The notes: generated by a model not told the origin, from the letters alone. Positions 52,581 through 61,160 are shown, counted from the stretch's first letter. The stretch is 64,000 nt of DNA from Bradyrhizobium sp. 186 (GCF_023101685.1 NZ_CP082164.1:6820001-6884000), one strand, 5' to 3'. Numbers and translations are program-made.

Positions 52581-53234
52581 ATGAGCGAGGTCGCGGCAAC
52601 AGGCATCTCCGTGCTGCTGGTCGACGATCACCCGATCGTCCGCCAGGGCTACCGGCGCGTGCTGGAAAGCCAGGGCGATCTTCATGTCGTGGCGGAAGCC
52701 GACAACGCCGCGGATGCCTACGGTGCCTTCAAGGCGCATGATCCCGACGTCATCGTGATGGACATCTCGATGCCCGGCGCCAGCGGGCTGGAAGCGATCC
52801 GCAACATCCGCGCCCGCAATCCGCGCGCGCGCATCCTCGTCTTCACCATGCATAACGAGGCCGTGCTGGTGAAAGCCGCTTTCAACGCCGGGGCCAACGG
52901 CTTCGTCACCAAGAGCAGCGAACCCTCCGCCGTCGTCAACGCGATCCGCAGTGTCGCGCGCGGCGAGCGCGCCATGAGCGACGACATCGCGCATATTTTG
53001 GCCGAGGACAGCCTGTCGCCGAGCGGCTCGGCGCTGGATCAATTGGGCGAGCGCGAGATCGAGATTTTACGGCAATTCGCCGGCGGCGCCACGACCGAAC
53101 AGATCGCCTCACATCTCAATCTGAGTGTGAAGACGGTCCAGAACTATCACTATCTGATCAAGACCAAGACCGGCGCGCGCACGGACGCGCAGCTCGTGCG
53201 GCTGGCGGCAAGCTGCGGGCTAACGAAGATTTAG
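52581..53234 (+). CDS. NarL/FixJ-family response regulator
   Basis: A 217-aa regulator. The receiver domain (about 9-125) has VLLVDDHPIVRQGY, phosphoacceptor Asp61 in VIVMDISMPGASG, the Thr in ILVFTMH and Lys in FVTKSSE. The LuxR-type helix-turn-helix (about 150-217) has LGEREIEILRQFAGGATTEQIASHLNLSVKTVQNYHYLIKTKTGART. It should bind DNA when phosphorylated by the preceding HisKA_3 kinase. The ATG at 52581 follows GAGGCCGAC. Confidence 0.95.
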   Translation: MSEVAATGISVLLVDDHPIVRQGYRRVLESQGDLHVVAEADNAADAYGAFKAHDPDVIVMDISMPGASGLEAIRNIRARNPRARILVFTMHNEAVLVKAAFNAGANGFVTKSSEPSAVVNAIRSVARGERAMSDDIAHILAEDSLSPSGSALDQLGEREIEILRQFAGGATTEQIASHLNLSVKTVQNYHYLIKTKTGARTDAQLVRLAASCGLTKI

Positions 53235-53277
53235 CTAGACCTCCGACGCAGCGATTTGGCGCAGCCATTTCCACATC

Positions 53278-53367
53278 GTCGTGGCCGGGCTTGACCCGGC
53301 CATCCACGCGCCTCCACCAAAATGGTGCTTAAGAACGTGGATGCCCGGGACAAGCCCGGGCATGACG
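53278..53367. repeat. Palindromic intergenic repeat (gtggccgggcttgacccggcc type)
   Basis: Two hairpins: ggccgggcttgacccggcc and gatgcccgggacaagcccgggcatg. The repeat separates the response-regulator gene from the convergent TetR gene and is probably a transcription end. Confidence 0.75.
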
Positions 53368-53382
53368 GAGAAGGTCAGAATC

Positions 53383-53970
53383 TCAAGCCGCTTTCAACCC
53401 ACGCAGCAGCAGCGCCAGCGTCGCATCGACGCGCGCCGGCAGATCGGCGTCCTTCCATTCGTCGGCATGGGCCGGATGGTGGAAGCGGACGGTGGCATCG
53501 AAGATGGCGCGGGCGGTGGTCTTGACGTCGTTCACCTCGAACACGCCCTGCTTCACACCGTCGGACAGGATCGCCGAGATCTGGTCGATCATGGTGTCCT
53601 TGTGACACCTGACGGCTGCGCAGGCCTCGCGCGCCAGCGTCAGATAGGTCTCGAACATCTCGGGGTCGTCGAGAACGCGCGAACGCTTGGCGGCGAACAG
53701 CGTGCGAAGCCAGCGGTCGAGCCGCACCGGTGCCGGGCCTTGCCCCTCGGCGATCTGGCGCAGCGGACCATCGATGCGGTCCAGCCAGCGCTTGGCGACA
53801 GCTTCGCGCAGCGAGGCCTTGCTCGGGAAATGGCGATAGACGCTGCCGTGGCTCACATCGAGCGCACGGGCAACGTCGACCACGGTGGCCTTGGCGAGGC
53901 CGTAGCGCCGCAACACATCCTCGGTGACTTCGAGGATCCGCTCCGGCGTCAAGATAACGGCTTCATTCAT
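53383..53970 (-). CDS. TetR-family transcriptional regulator
   Basis: A 195-aa regulator. The N-terminal helix-turn-helix (about 7-55) has RILEVTEDVLRRYGLAKATVVDVARALDVSHGSVYRHFPSKASLREAVAKRW. The C-terminal ligand-binding part resembles TetR_C_7-type (DDPEMFETYLTLAREACAAVRCHKDTMIDQISAILSDGVKQGVF). The target is not certain. A double palindrome lies about 330 bp upstream at 54303-54343 and a 33-aa minus-strand frame lies between, so the regulator could control that small gene or purB. The ATG at 53970 follows a weak ribosome site. Confidence 0.9.
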   Translation of the reverse strand: MNEAVILTPERILEVTEDVLRRYGLAKATVVDVARALDVSHGSVYRHFPSKASLREAVAKRWLDRIDGPLRQIAEGQGPAPVRLDRWLRTLFAAKRSRVLDDPEMFETYLTLAREACAAVRCHKDTMIDQISAILSDGVKQGVFEVNDVKTTARAIFDATVRFHHPAHADEWKDADLPARVDATLALLLRGLKAA

Positions 53971-54060
53971 GCCAGCACCATGTTCCCGTTGAGGCTCAGT
54001 TGCCCGGCGTTGGAGCTGCTTCCGAAGCGCCCCTGCCGGTCGTTTCGGAAAGCTCTCGTC

Positions 54061-54162
54061 TTAATGAGGCAGTTTTGCAGCCTGCGCCGCGATCTGGCGC
54101 GCCACCAGTAAATTGAGCCAATGCCCAATCGTCCCGGTCAAATTGATGATTTCGGTCGTCAT
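54061..54162 (-). CDS. Possible 33-aa small protein upstream of tetR
   Basis: MTTEIINLTGTIGHWLNLLV then ARQIAAQAAKLPH. The frame is short but reads like an amphipathic helix, with GGAG placed 9 nt before the ATG. It lies in the same direction as tetR and 90 bp before its start, and downstream of the double palindrome. No family was recognised. It may be a genuine short gene or a leader peptide; the length makes chance possible. Confidence 0.35.
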   Translation of the reverse strand: MTTEIINLTGTIGHWLNLLVARQIAAQAAKLPH

Positions 54163-54302
54163 TGTCGTAAGTCTCCATTCGTCCACGGGCCCCTCTCTTC
54201 AATTTCGTCCCTCGATCCGCATTTGTTTCGGACGTCGGGACTTCCGGGGGTGGCCGCGGGACGCCCAATCGAAGCGTCCGAAAAGGGATATACACGTCTT
54301 GA

Positions 54303-54343
54303 TGACAGATTTCAATATCTGTCAGTCAAAGAACCGTGACTGA
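54303..54343. promoter_or_regulatory. Two overlapping palindromes, candidate TetR operator
   Basis: TGACAGAT-TTCAAT-ATCTGTCA (54303-54324) and TCAGTCA-8 bp-TGACTGA (54322-54343) are both perfect inverted repeats. They lie about 330 bp upstream of tetR and 190 bp upstream of purB. The half-site TGACTGA is also the core of the palindrome at 21007-21028 before another TetR gene. Confidence 0.65.
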
Positions 54344-54532
54344 TAGTTAATTTCTGAGCCCGAGCGGCTTCAGACAGGAGGGCCGGTCCGGTGAACTGCC
54401 CCGCTCATCCCCCACTACCTTTGTGGGCGCTGTTTGTTTCGCCCTGCCCGCTCTGCTAAATCGCAGCGTAAAAAGCATTTTGGCTGGAGCCGCGTCCCCT
54501 GGGGCGCCCCGCCCAACTCTTGGAGCCGTCAG

Positions 54533-55840
54533 ATGATCCCCCGCTACACCCGTCCGGAAATGGCTTCGATCTGGGAGCCGCAGACGCGGTTCAAGATCTG
54601 GTTCGAGATCGAGGCCCATGCGGCGGACGCGCTGGCCGAGCTCGGGACGATCCCGAAACAGGCAGCCAAGACGGTCTGGGACAAAGCCCGTAATGCCAGC
54701 TTCGACGTCGCCCGCATCGACGAGATCGAGCGCGAGACCAAGCACGACGTCATCGCCTTCCTGACCCACCTCGCCGAGATCGTCGGCCCCGAAGCGCGCT
54801 TCGTGCACCAGGGCATGACCTCCTCAGACGTGCTCGACACCTGCCTCAACGTCCAGCTCACCCGCGCCGCCGACCTCCTGCTCGCCGACCTCGACAAGGT
54901 GCTGGCGGCGCTAAAGAAGCGCGCTTTCGAGCACAAGATGACGCCGACGATCGGCCGCAGCCACGGCATCCATGCCGAGCCGGTGACGTTCGGCCTCAAG
55001 CTCGCCTATGCCTACGCCGAATTCTCGCGCGCCAAGGAGCGGCTGATCGCGGCGCGGAAGGAGGTCGCGACCTGCGCGATCTCCGGTGCCGTCGGCACCT
55101 TCGCGCAGATCGATCCGCGCGTCGAAGAGCATGTGGCGAAAGCGATGGGGCTCGTGCCCGAGCCGATCTCGACCCAGGTGATCCCGCGCGACCGCCACGC
55201 GATGTATTTTTCGACGCTTGGCGTGATCGCCTCCTCAGTGGAGCGTCTCGCGGTGGAGATCCGCCACATGCAGCGCACCGAGGTGCTGGAAGCCGAAGAG
55301 TTCTTCTCCGAGGGGCAGAAGGGCTCCTCCGCAATGCCGCACAAGCGCAATCCGGTGCTGTCGGAAAACCTCACCGGCCTCTCCCGCATGGTCCGCGCCT
55401 ATGTGACGCCGGCGCTGGAGAACGTCGTGCTCTGGCACGAGCGCGACATCTCGCACTCCTCCGCCGAGCGCATGATGGGACCGGATGCCACCGTGACGCT
55501 CGACTTCGCACTGGTGCGCCTCGCCGGCCTGATCGACAAGCTGCTGGTCTATCCCGCCAACATGCAGAAGAATCTCGACCGCCTCGGCGGCCTCGTGCAT
55601 TCGCAGCGCGTGCTGCTGGCGCTGACCCAGAAGGGCGCGAGCCGCGAGGACGCCTACAAGCTCGTGCAGCGCAACGCCATGCCGGTCTGGCGCGGTGAAG
55701 GCGACTTCCTCCAGCTCCTGAAGCAGGACGCCGAGGTGAAGAAGTATCTCAGCGATGCCGAGATCGAGGAGCAGTTCGACCTCGGCTATCACCTCAAGCA
55801 CGTCGACACGATCTTCAAGCGGGTGTTCGGGGAGAGCTAA
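54533..55840 (+). CDS. purB: Adenylosuccinate lyase
   Basis: A 435-aa member of the fumarase/aspartase superfamily: MIPRYTRPEMASIWEPQTRFKIWFEIEAHAADALAELG, KHDVIAFLTHLAE, FVHQGMTSSDVLDTCLNVQL, PTIGRSHGIHAEPVTFG, and the signature EGQKGSSAMPHKRNPVLSENLTGL. It acts twice in purine synthesis (SAICAR to AICAR, and adenylosuccinate to AMP). The ATG at 54533 was chosen because the frame extends 33 codons upstream without homology and TTGGAGCCGTCAG precedes the ATG. Confidence 0.96.
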   Translation: MIPRYTRPEMASIWEPQTRFKIWFEIEAHAADALAELGTIPKQAAKTVWDKARNASFDVARIDEIERETKHDVIAFLTHLAEIVGPEARFVHQGMTSSDVLDTCLNVQLTRAADLLLADLDKVLAALKKRAFEHKMTPTIGRSHGIHAEPVTFGLKLAYAYAEFSRAKERLIAARKEVATCAISGAVGTFAQIDPRVEEHVAKAMGLVPEPISTQVIPRDRHAMYFSTLGVIASSVERLAVEIRHMQRTEVLEAEEFFSEGQKGSSAMPHKRNPVLSENLTGLSRMVRAYVTPALENVVLWHERDISHSSAERMMGPDATVTLDFALVRLAGLIDKLLVYPANMQKNLDRLGGLVHSQRVLLALTQKGASREDAYKLVQRNAMPVWRGEGDFLQLLKQDAEVKKYLSDAEIEEQFDLGYHLKHVDTIFKRVFGES

Positions 55841-55847
55841 CATCTTC

Positions 55848-55958
55848 GTCATTCCACATTGCGCGAGTGCGCAATGGGGCACGCGAAGCGTGAACCCGGA
55901 ATCTCGCGCCGCAATCTCCGGATTCCGGGTTCGATGCTTCGCATCGTCCCGGAATGAC
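55848..55958. repeat. Palindromic intergenic repeat (gtcattcc / ggaatgac)
   Basis: Ends in gtcattcc and ggaatgac with internal pairs such as cgcgagtgcg and acccggaatctcgcgccgcaa. It separates purB from the amidohydrolase gene; the apparent ATG at 55954 is inside the repeat and therefore unlikely to be a start. Confidence 0.75.
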
Positions 55959-55986
55959 AACAGAACCCTCAACAAGCGGATCCATC

Positions 55987-57159
55987 ATGCCCATCGTCAA
56001 TCGTATCGCCGCCCTCTCCGACGAAATGGCCGCCTGGCGCCATGACTTCCACGAGAACCCGGAGCTGCTCTACGAAGTCCACCGCACCGCCGGCATCGTC
56101 GCCGACAAGCTGCGCGAGTTCGGCTGCGACGAGGTGGTCACGGGCATCGGCCGCACCGGCGTGGTCGGCGTGATCCGCGGCCGCAAATCGGCTTCCGGCA
56201 AGACCATCGGCCTCCGTGCCGACATGGACGCGCTGCCGATCATGGAGACCTCCGGCGTGCCTTATGCTTCAAAGGTCCCCGGCAAGATGCACGCCTGCGG
56301 CCATGACGGCCACACCGCGATGCTGCTGGGAGCCGCAAAATATCTCGCCGAAACGCGCAATTTCGACGGCACGGCCGTGGTGATCTTCCAGCCGGCCGAG
56401 GAAGGCGGTGGCGGCGGCAAGGCGATGGTCGAGGACGGCCTGATGACGCGCTGGAACATCCAGGAGGTCTACGGCATGCACAACATGCCGGGCCTGCCCG
56501 AAGGTCATTTCGCAACCACGCCGGGCGCGATGCTCGCCTCCTCCGACAACATCCAGATCACCGTTCACGGCAAGGGCGGCCATGCCGGTGCCGGCCCGCA
56601 CAAGGCGATCGACAGCGTGCTGATCGGGTCACAGATCGTCAACGCGCTGCAGTCGATCGTCGCCCGCAACGTGGATCCGCTGAAGTCGGCGGTCATCTCG
56701 ATCACGCAATTCCATTCGGGCACGGCCTTCAACATCATCCCCGAGACCGCCGAACTCGGCGGCACCGTGCGCACGCTCGATCCTGAGGTCCGCGATCTCG
56801 TCGAGCGCCGCATCACTGAGGTCGCCGACAGCGTGGCGCGGGCCTATGGCGGCTCGGCCGAGACCAAGTACACCCGCATGTATCCGGTGACGATGAACCA
56901 CGCGCGCGAAGCGGGCGTTGCCGCCGGTGTCGCCCGCGATATCGTCGGCGCCGATCGCGTCAACGAGAAGTTCATTCCGATGATGGGCGCCGAGGACTTT
57001 TCGTTCATGCTGGAAGCGCGCCCTGGCGCGATGATCCTGGTGGGCATGGGCGACGGCAACGAGTGCCATCACCCGGCCTACGTCTTCAACGACAACATCC
57101 TCGGCCACGGCGCGTCGTTCTGGGTGCGCTTGATCGAGACGACGATGCCGGCGGGCTGA
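55987..57159 (+). CDS. M20-family amidohydrolase (hippurate hydrolase-like)
   Basis: A 390-aa metalloenzyme: WRHDFHENPELLYEVHRTA, IGLRADMDALPIMETSGVPYASKVPGKMHACGHDGHTAMLLG (metal ligands His and Asp), FQPAEEGGGGGKAMVEDGL (Glu pair), GMHNMPGLPEGHF and, near the end, MMGAEDFSFMLE with CHHPAYVFND. These are diagnostic of the M20 amidohydrolase group (hippurate, acetyl-amino-acid or indole-acetyl-amino-acid hydrolases). The dimerisation domain lies at about 180-290. The exact substrate is unknown. The ATG at 55987 lies just outside a repeat. Confidence 0.93.
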   Translation: MPIVNRIAALSDEMAAWRHDFHENPELLYEVHRTAGIVADKLREFGCDEVVTGIGRTGVVGVIRGRKSASGKTIGLRADMDALPIMETSGVPYASKVPGKMHACGHDGHTAMLLGAAKYLAETRNFDGTAVVIFQPAEEGGGGGKAMVEDGLMTRWNIQEVYGMHNMPGLPEGHFATTPGAMLASSDNIQITVHGKGGHAGAGPHKAIDSVLIGSQIVNALQSIVARNVDPLKSAVISITQFHSGTAFNIIPETAELGGTVRTLDPEVRDLVERRITEVADSVARAYGGSAETKYTRMYPVTMNHAREAGVAAGVARDIVGADRVNEKFIPMMGAEDFSFMLEARPGAMILVGMGDGNECHHPAYVFNDNILGHGASFWVRLIETTMPAG

Positions 57160-57165
57160 AATCGT

Positions 57166-57233
57166 ACGTGGGTTAGCCGAAGGCGTAACCCACCAAATTT
57201 ATCCGCGGGGACAGTAAAGTGGTGGGTTACGCT
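57166..57233. repeat. Dispersed gtgggttacgc / gcgtaacccacc repeat
   Basis: cgtgggttagccgaaggcgtaacccacc and its partner ggtgggttacgc form a hairpin; this motif is a frequent rhizobial intergenic repeat. About 180 bp of lower-GC sequence follow it, containing only short broken frames. Confidence 0.6.
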
Positions 57234-57420
57234 ACGAGGCTGGGCAAGTATCCAATGCATCTTCAATGCTGTAGAAAATTATCCGTTGTTGTACGAGGAG
57301 GCAGTCAGGAAATTCCATCAAAGTCGCCTTGGGCCCACGCGATAAGAACGATGTTCTACGACGCGGCCGCCGCAATGAATACTTGCCTAGCCTCTACGCT
57401 AACCCATCCTCACTCACTCG

Positions 57421-59310
57421 CTAGTTGCACACCTCGTAGGACCCACCGGCGGCAGCGTTTGAGGCGGCCCTTCCGGGGATAAGCCCGTTGACGAGCCGAC
57501 ATCCTTTTTGCACCGGGCGACAGCCCGCCGAGCTGCAAAAGATCTGCCCACTCGCCTCCGGCTTGGACGGCGAAGATTCGGTCGCCTTTCGCTCTGCGTC
57601 GCGCCTCCTCGAATCCTCGCGCGTTGCGACGGGCTTCTTCTCCTGAATCTTCTCGCACTCGTTATCGTCACCGACGTGATAACCGGCGCGGCACGTGATC
57701 TTCGCGCATTGATCGCCGTCGGCCTTGAAGCCGAAATTGCATACGAGAGGGCAGACCCGTCCCGGCTTCGCTTTCAGCGCATCGAGTGCGTCGACGCTCG
57801 CGAGCTTCGCGTCGAACTGGGTGCCGGCATATTTGTTGAACAACGTCAACGAGCGCTGTGCGGCCGAATTCCATTCACCGTCCACAGCCGAGGCAAGACA
57901 ACCGACGCGGCGCAATTCATTCTGCATGGATTTCGCCAGATCAGCTGCCGACAAATTGGATGTCGGCGCAGGCGCGAGGGCAGCCACTTTCTGGCTCCCG
58001 ACCTCGGGCATCTGCCGATCGGCTGTCTGCTTGGCGGTCTGCTCGGCTGACGCCTTCTCCGCAGCTTGTCTGGCGGCGAGCTCGACCCTGGCCTTCTCCG
58101 CCGCCTGTTTCTCGGCCTGCGCTTTAGCCGCGGCGGCCTCGGCCACCTTGCGCTGCTGCTCGGCCGCCTCAGCCCTCGCCTGCTCGATCTGCTTCTGCTT
58201 CTCCGCCGCGATCCGCGCCTCTTCGGCGGCCTTGGCCGCCGCAGCCGCCTTGTCCTGCTCTGCCTTCTGGGCCCGTTCTGCAATGAGCTTTGTCTTTTCC
58301 TGCTCCGCCGCCTTCGCCTTCTGCTCGGCCGACGCGCGCGTCTCTTCGGCGCCGATCTTGTTCAACTGGCCCTTGGCCAGGTTGGCATAGAAGCCGTCGG
58401 GATATTGCGCCAGAAACGCTTCCCAACCGTCCCGCGTGCCGAGTTGGAGCGCGAGTTCGTAGTCTCGCCTGAGTTCCGATTGGGGATTTGCCTGCGGACC
58501 GGTTGCGACCGGCTTGGCAGGAACCAGCGGCACGTCATCGCCGCCAAGCGAGCCGTACACGAAGGGTTCCTGCTTGTTCGCGGTGCTCCTCAGCACATCA
58601 TCGCGCACGAAGCCGAACGCCTTGCGCAGGTCCAGACCAGGCTTGGGCAGGTGGTCCGCAAGCGCCGTGGCAAACGGGCTGTTCTTCGCATCGCCGTCCG
58701 AAGCCGTCGAGCCGGCCTTGGCCGCGAACGCGATCATCGTGTTCGGGCTGGTCGGCTCGACCTTGGCAAGGCCGCGCCCGATTGCGCGCGAGGCCACTGT
58801 GCGCTTCATCGACTTGGCAAAGGGATTGTCGCGACAGGCATCGAGAATGACCAGCCGAAGCTGTTTGGCAGGCTCGATGCTCACCAGCACGCGATCAATC
58901 GGCAACGCCTCGTCGTAGACGTCGGTGTCGGTGTCGAGAGCGGCATCGATCGGGATCAGGTAGTTGGTGCCGTCCACCTCGAGGCCATGGCCGGCGTAGT
59001 AGATGATCGCGACATCGGCATCTCGCGTCCGCGCGCCGAACTCGCGCAGCGCCTTGCGCATTTCGGGCGCGTTCAAGTCCTGCCTGACGTCAACCGTGTC
59101 GAATCCCGCCTTCTTCAACATGCCGCCGATCAAGGCCGCGTCGCTCACCGGATTGGCAAGTTTTGGCGCGCTCTTGTAGGCGGAATTGCCGATGACGAGC
59201 GCCACCCGCTTGTCGGCGAGAGCCGGGCTGCAGCCGAGGCAGCTTGCAAGAATAACAAAAATAAGAGCGCTGAGCCCGATGGTGGAAGTCCGAATGTTAT
59301 GCTTCGTCAT
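57421..59310 (-). CDS. Exported caspase-like (p20) protein, downstream copy
   Basis: A 629-aa protein. A signal peptide (residues 1-32, ALIFVILASCLGCSPALA) leads into a caspase p20 domain (33-260): RVALVIGNSAYKSAPKLANP, His108 in AIIYYAGHGLEVDGTNYLIP, Cys159 in RLVILDACRDNPF, and GSTASDGDAKNSPFATAL. A helical Ala/Glu/Lys/Gln-rich coiled coil follows (about 315-430). Then comes a peptidoglycan-binding-like helical part (ELRRVGCLASAVDGEWNSAAQRSLTLFNKYAG) and a Cys-rich tail (CPLVCNFGFKADGDQCAKITCRAGYHVGDDNECEK). It is an arginine/lysine-type metacaspase-like protease by family. It overlaps the upstream paralogue by 1 nt. Confidence 0.93.
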   Translation of the reverse strand: MTKHNIRTSTIGLSALIFVILASCLGCSPALADKRVALVIGNSAYKSAPKLANPVSDAALIGGMLKKAGFDTVDVRQDLNAPEMRKALREFGARTRDADVAIIYYAGHGLEVDGTNYLIPIDAALDTDTDVYDEALPIDRVLVSIEPAKQLRLVILDACRDNPFAKSMKRTVASRAIGRGLAKVEPTSPNTMIAFAAKAGSTASDGDAKNSPFATALADHLPKPGLDLRKAFGFVRDDVLRSTANKQEPFVYGSLGGDDVPLVPAKPVATGPQANPQSELRRDYELALQLGTRDGWEAFLAQYPDGFYANLAKGQLNKIGAEETRASAEQKAKAAEQEKTKLIAERAQKAEQDKAAAAAKAAEEARIAAEKQKQIEQARAEAAEQQRKVAEAAAAKAQAEKQAAEKARVELAARQAAEKASAEQTAKQTADRQMPEVGSQKVAALAPAPTSNLSAADLAKSMQNELRRVGCLASAVDGEWNSAAQRSLTLFNKYAGTQFDAKLASVDALDALKAKPGRVCPLVCNFGFKADGDQCAKITCRAGYHVGDDNECEKIQEKKPVATREDSRRRDAERKATESSPSKPEASGQIFCSSAGCRPVQKGCRLVNGLIPGRAASNAAAGGSYEVCN

Positions 59311-61160
59311 CAGTTGCAGATTTCGGCTGGTATTTTATAGCTGGGATTGGAGGGATGACTAGTCGTCCCGAGCCGGCATCCCTTGGCGATCGGCCTGCAC
59401 CCGGCGCCGTTACAGATCATCTGTCCGGAGGCCTGCGACTTCGGCGCCGTGGACTCCGCATCCTTGCGGTCCTGGTCGCGCTTCCTCGAATCATCGCGCG
59501 TTGCGACGGGCTTCTTCTCCTGAATCTTCTCGCACTCGTTATCGTCACCGACGCGGTAACCGGCCCGGCACGTGATCTTCGCGCATTGATCGCCGTCGGC
59601 CTTGAAGCCGAAATTGCATACGAGCGGGCAGACCCGTCCCGGCTTCGTTTTCAGCGCATCGAGTGCGTCGACGCTGGCGAGCTTCGCGTCGAGCTGGGTG
59701 CCGGCATATTTGTTGAACAGCGTCAGCGAGCGCTGCGATGCGGCGCTCCAGTCGCCGTCGGCGGCGGCAGACAGGCAGCCGACGCGGCGCAATTCGCTCT
59801 GCACGGATTTCGCCAGATCAGTTGCCGACAAATTGGATGTCGGCGCAGGCGCGAGGGCAGCCACTTTTTGGCTCCCGGCCTCGGGTATCTGCCGATCGGC
59901 TGCCTGCTTGGCGGTCTGCTCGACTGACGCCTTCTCCGCAGCTTGTCTCGCGGCAAGCTCGACCCTGGCCTTCTCCGCCGCCTGTTTCTCGGCCTGCGCT
60001 TTTGCGGCGGCGGCCTCGGCCACCTTGCGCTGCTGCTCGGCCGCCTCAGTCCTCGCCTGCTCGATCTGCTTCTGCTTCTCCGCCGCGATCCGCGCCTCTT
60101 CGGCGGCCTTGGCCGCCGCAGCCGCCTTGTCCTGCTCGGCCTTCTGGGCGCGTTCGGCAATAAGCCTTGCCTTCTGCTGCTCGGCCGCATTCGCCTTCTG
60201 CTCGGCCGACGCGCGCGTCTCTTCAGCGGCGATCTTGTTCAATTGGCCCTTGGCCAGGTTGGCGTAGAAGCCGTCGGGATATTGCGCCAGAAACGCTTCC
60301 CAGCCGTCGCGCGTCGCGAGCTGGAGCGCGAGCTCGTAATCCCTGCGAATGGCATCTTGCGGATTGGCCTGCGGCCCTGTCGCGGCTGGCTTTGCCGGCA
60401 CCAGGGCCACGTCATCGCCGCCCAGCGAGCCGTAGACGAACGGCTCCTGCTTGTAGCCGGTGTTCTTCAGCACGTCGTCGCGCACGAAGCCGAAGGCCTT
60501 GCGCAGGTCGAGGCCGGGCTTCGGCAGATGTTCGACCAGCGCGGTCGCGAACGGACTGTTCCTGGCATCGCCATCGGACGCCGTCGATCCCGCCTTCGCC
60601 GCGAAGGCAATCATGGTGTTGGGGCTGGTCGGCTCGACCTTGGCGAGCCCGCGCCCGATCGCGCGCGAGGCCAACGTGCGCTTCATGGTCTTGGAAAACG
60701 GATTGTCGCGGCAGGCGTCCAGGATGATCAGGCGCAGCTGCTTGGCAGGCTCCACCGCGAACAGCGCGCGTTCCACCGGAATGGTCTCGTCGAGCACGTC
60801 GCCATCCGTCTCCAGCGTCGCGTCGGTCGGAATGAGATAGTTGGTGCCTTCGAGCTCGATGCCGTGGCCGGCGTAGTAGATGACCGCCACATCGGCGTCA
60901 CGCGTCCTGCCGGCAAACTCGCGCAACATGCGCCGCATCTCACTGGCACTGAGATCCAGCCTGACGTCCACGGAATCGAAACCGGCCTTCTTGAACATGC
61001 CGCCGACCAGGGTGGCATCGTTCACCGGATTGCCGAGCTTGGGCGCGCTCTTGTAGGCGGAATTGCCGATCACGAGCGCGACCCGCCGATCGGCATGTGC
61101 CGGTCCGCAGGAAAAGCCAATGGCAAAAATCAACAAAACAAATAGCCGAAACGGAATCAC
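59310..61160 (-). CDS. Exported caspase-like (p20) protein, upstream copy
   Basis: A 616-aa paralogue of the downstream gene with the same domain order: a signal peptide (1-23), p20 domain with His99 (VAVIYYAGHGIELEG) and Cys150 (RLIILDACRDNPF), a coiled coil, a helical PG-binding-like part and a Cys-rich tail. The start is GTG at 61160, preceded by GGGGGGACGCAA. It is the first gene of the pair, translationally coupled by a 1-nt overlap (TGATG). The catalytic domains have diverged considerably, while the coiled coil and the C-terminal parts are nearly the same. A CRP-type palindrome lies 67 bp upstream of this start. Confidence 0.93.
   Translation of the reverse strand: MIPFRLFVLLIFAIGFSCGPAHADRRVALVIGNSAYKSAPKLGNPVNDATLVGGMFKKAGFDSVDVRLDLSASEMRRMLREFAGRTRDADVAVIYYAGHGIELEGTNYLIPTDATLETDGDVLDETIPVERALFAVEPAKQLRLIILDACRDNPFSKTMKRTLASRAIGRGLAKVEPTSPNTMIAFAAKAGSTASDGDARNSPFATALVEHLPKPGLDLRKAFGFVRDDVLKNTGYKQEPFVYGSLGGDDVALVPAKPAATGPQANPQDAIRRDYELALQLATRDGWEAFLAQYPDGFYANLAKGQLNKIAAEETRASAEQKANAAEQQKARLIAERAQKAEQDKAAAAAKAAEEARIAAEKQKQIEQARTEAAEQQRKVAEAAAAKAQAEKQAAEKARVELAARQAAEKASVEQTAKQAADRQIPEAGSQKVAALAPAPTSNLSATDLAKSVQSELRRVGCLSAAADGDWSAASQRSLTLFNKYAGTQLDAKLASVDALDALKTKPGRVCPLVCNFGFKADGDQCAKITCRAGYRVGDDNECEKIQEKKPVATRDDSRKRDQDRKDAESTAPKSQASGQMICNGAGCRPIAKGCRLGTTSHPSNPSYKIPAEICN

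Larger units (their letters stand above)
53971..54532. other. 562-bp region between tetR and purB
   Basis: It contains the small minus-strand frame 54061-54162, two overlapping inverted repeats at 54303-54343, and about 200 bp upstream of purB. Longer frames (53996-54295 minus, 54121-54339 plus) are Arg-rich and lack good ribosome sites, so no larger gene is supported. Confidence 0.45.

Noticed and set aside
53996..54295. 99-codon minus-strand frame upstream of tetR
   Set aside because: Arg/Gly/Pro-rich and overlaps the small frame at 54061-54162 that has a better ribosome site; no domain recognised.
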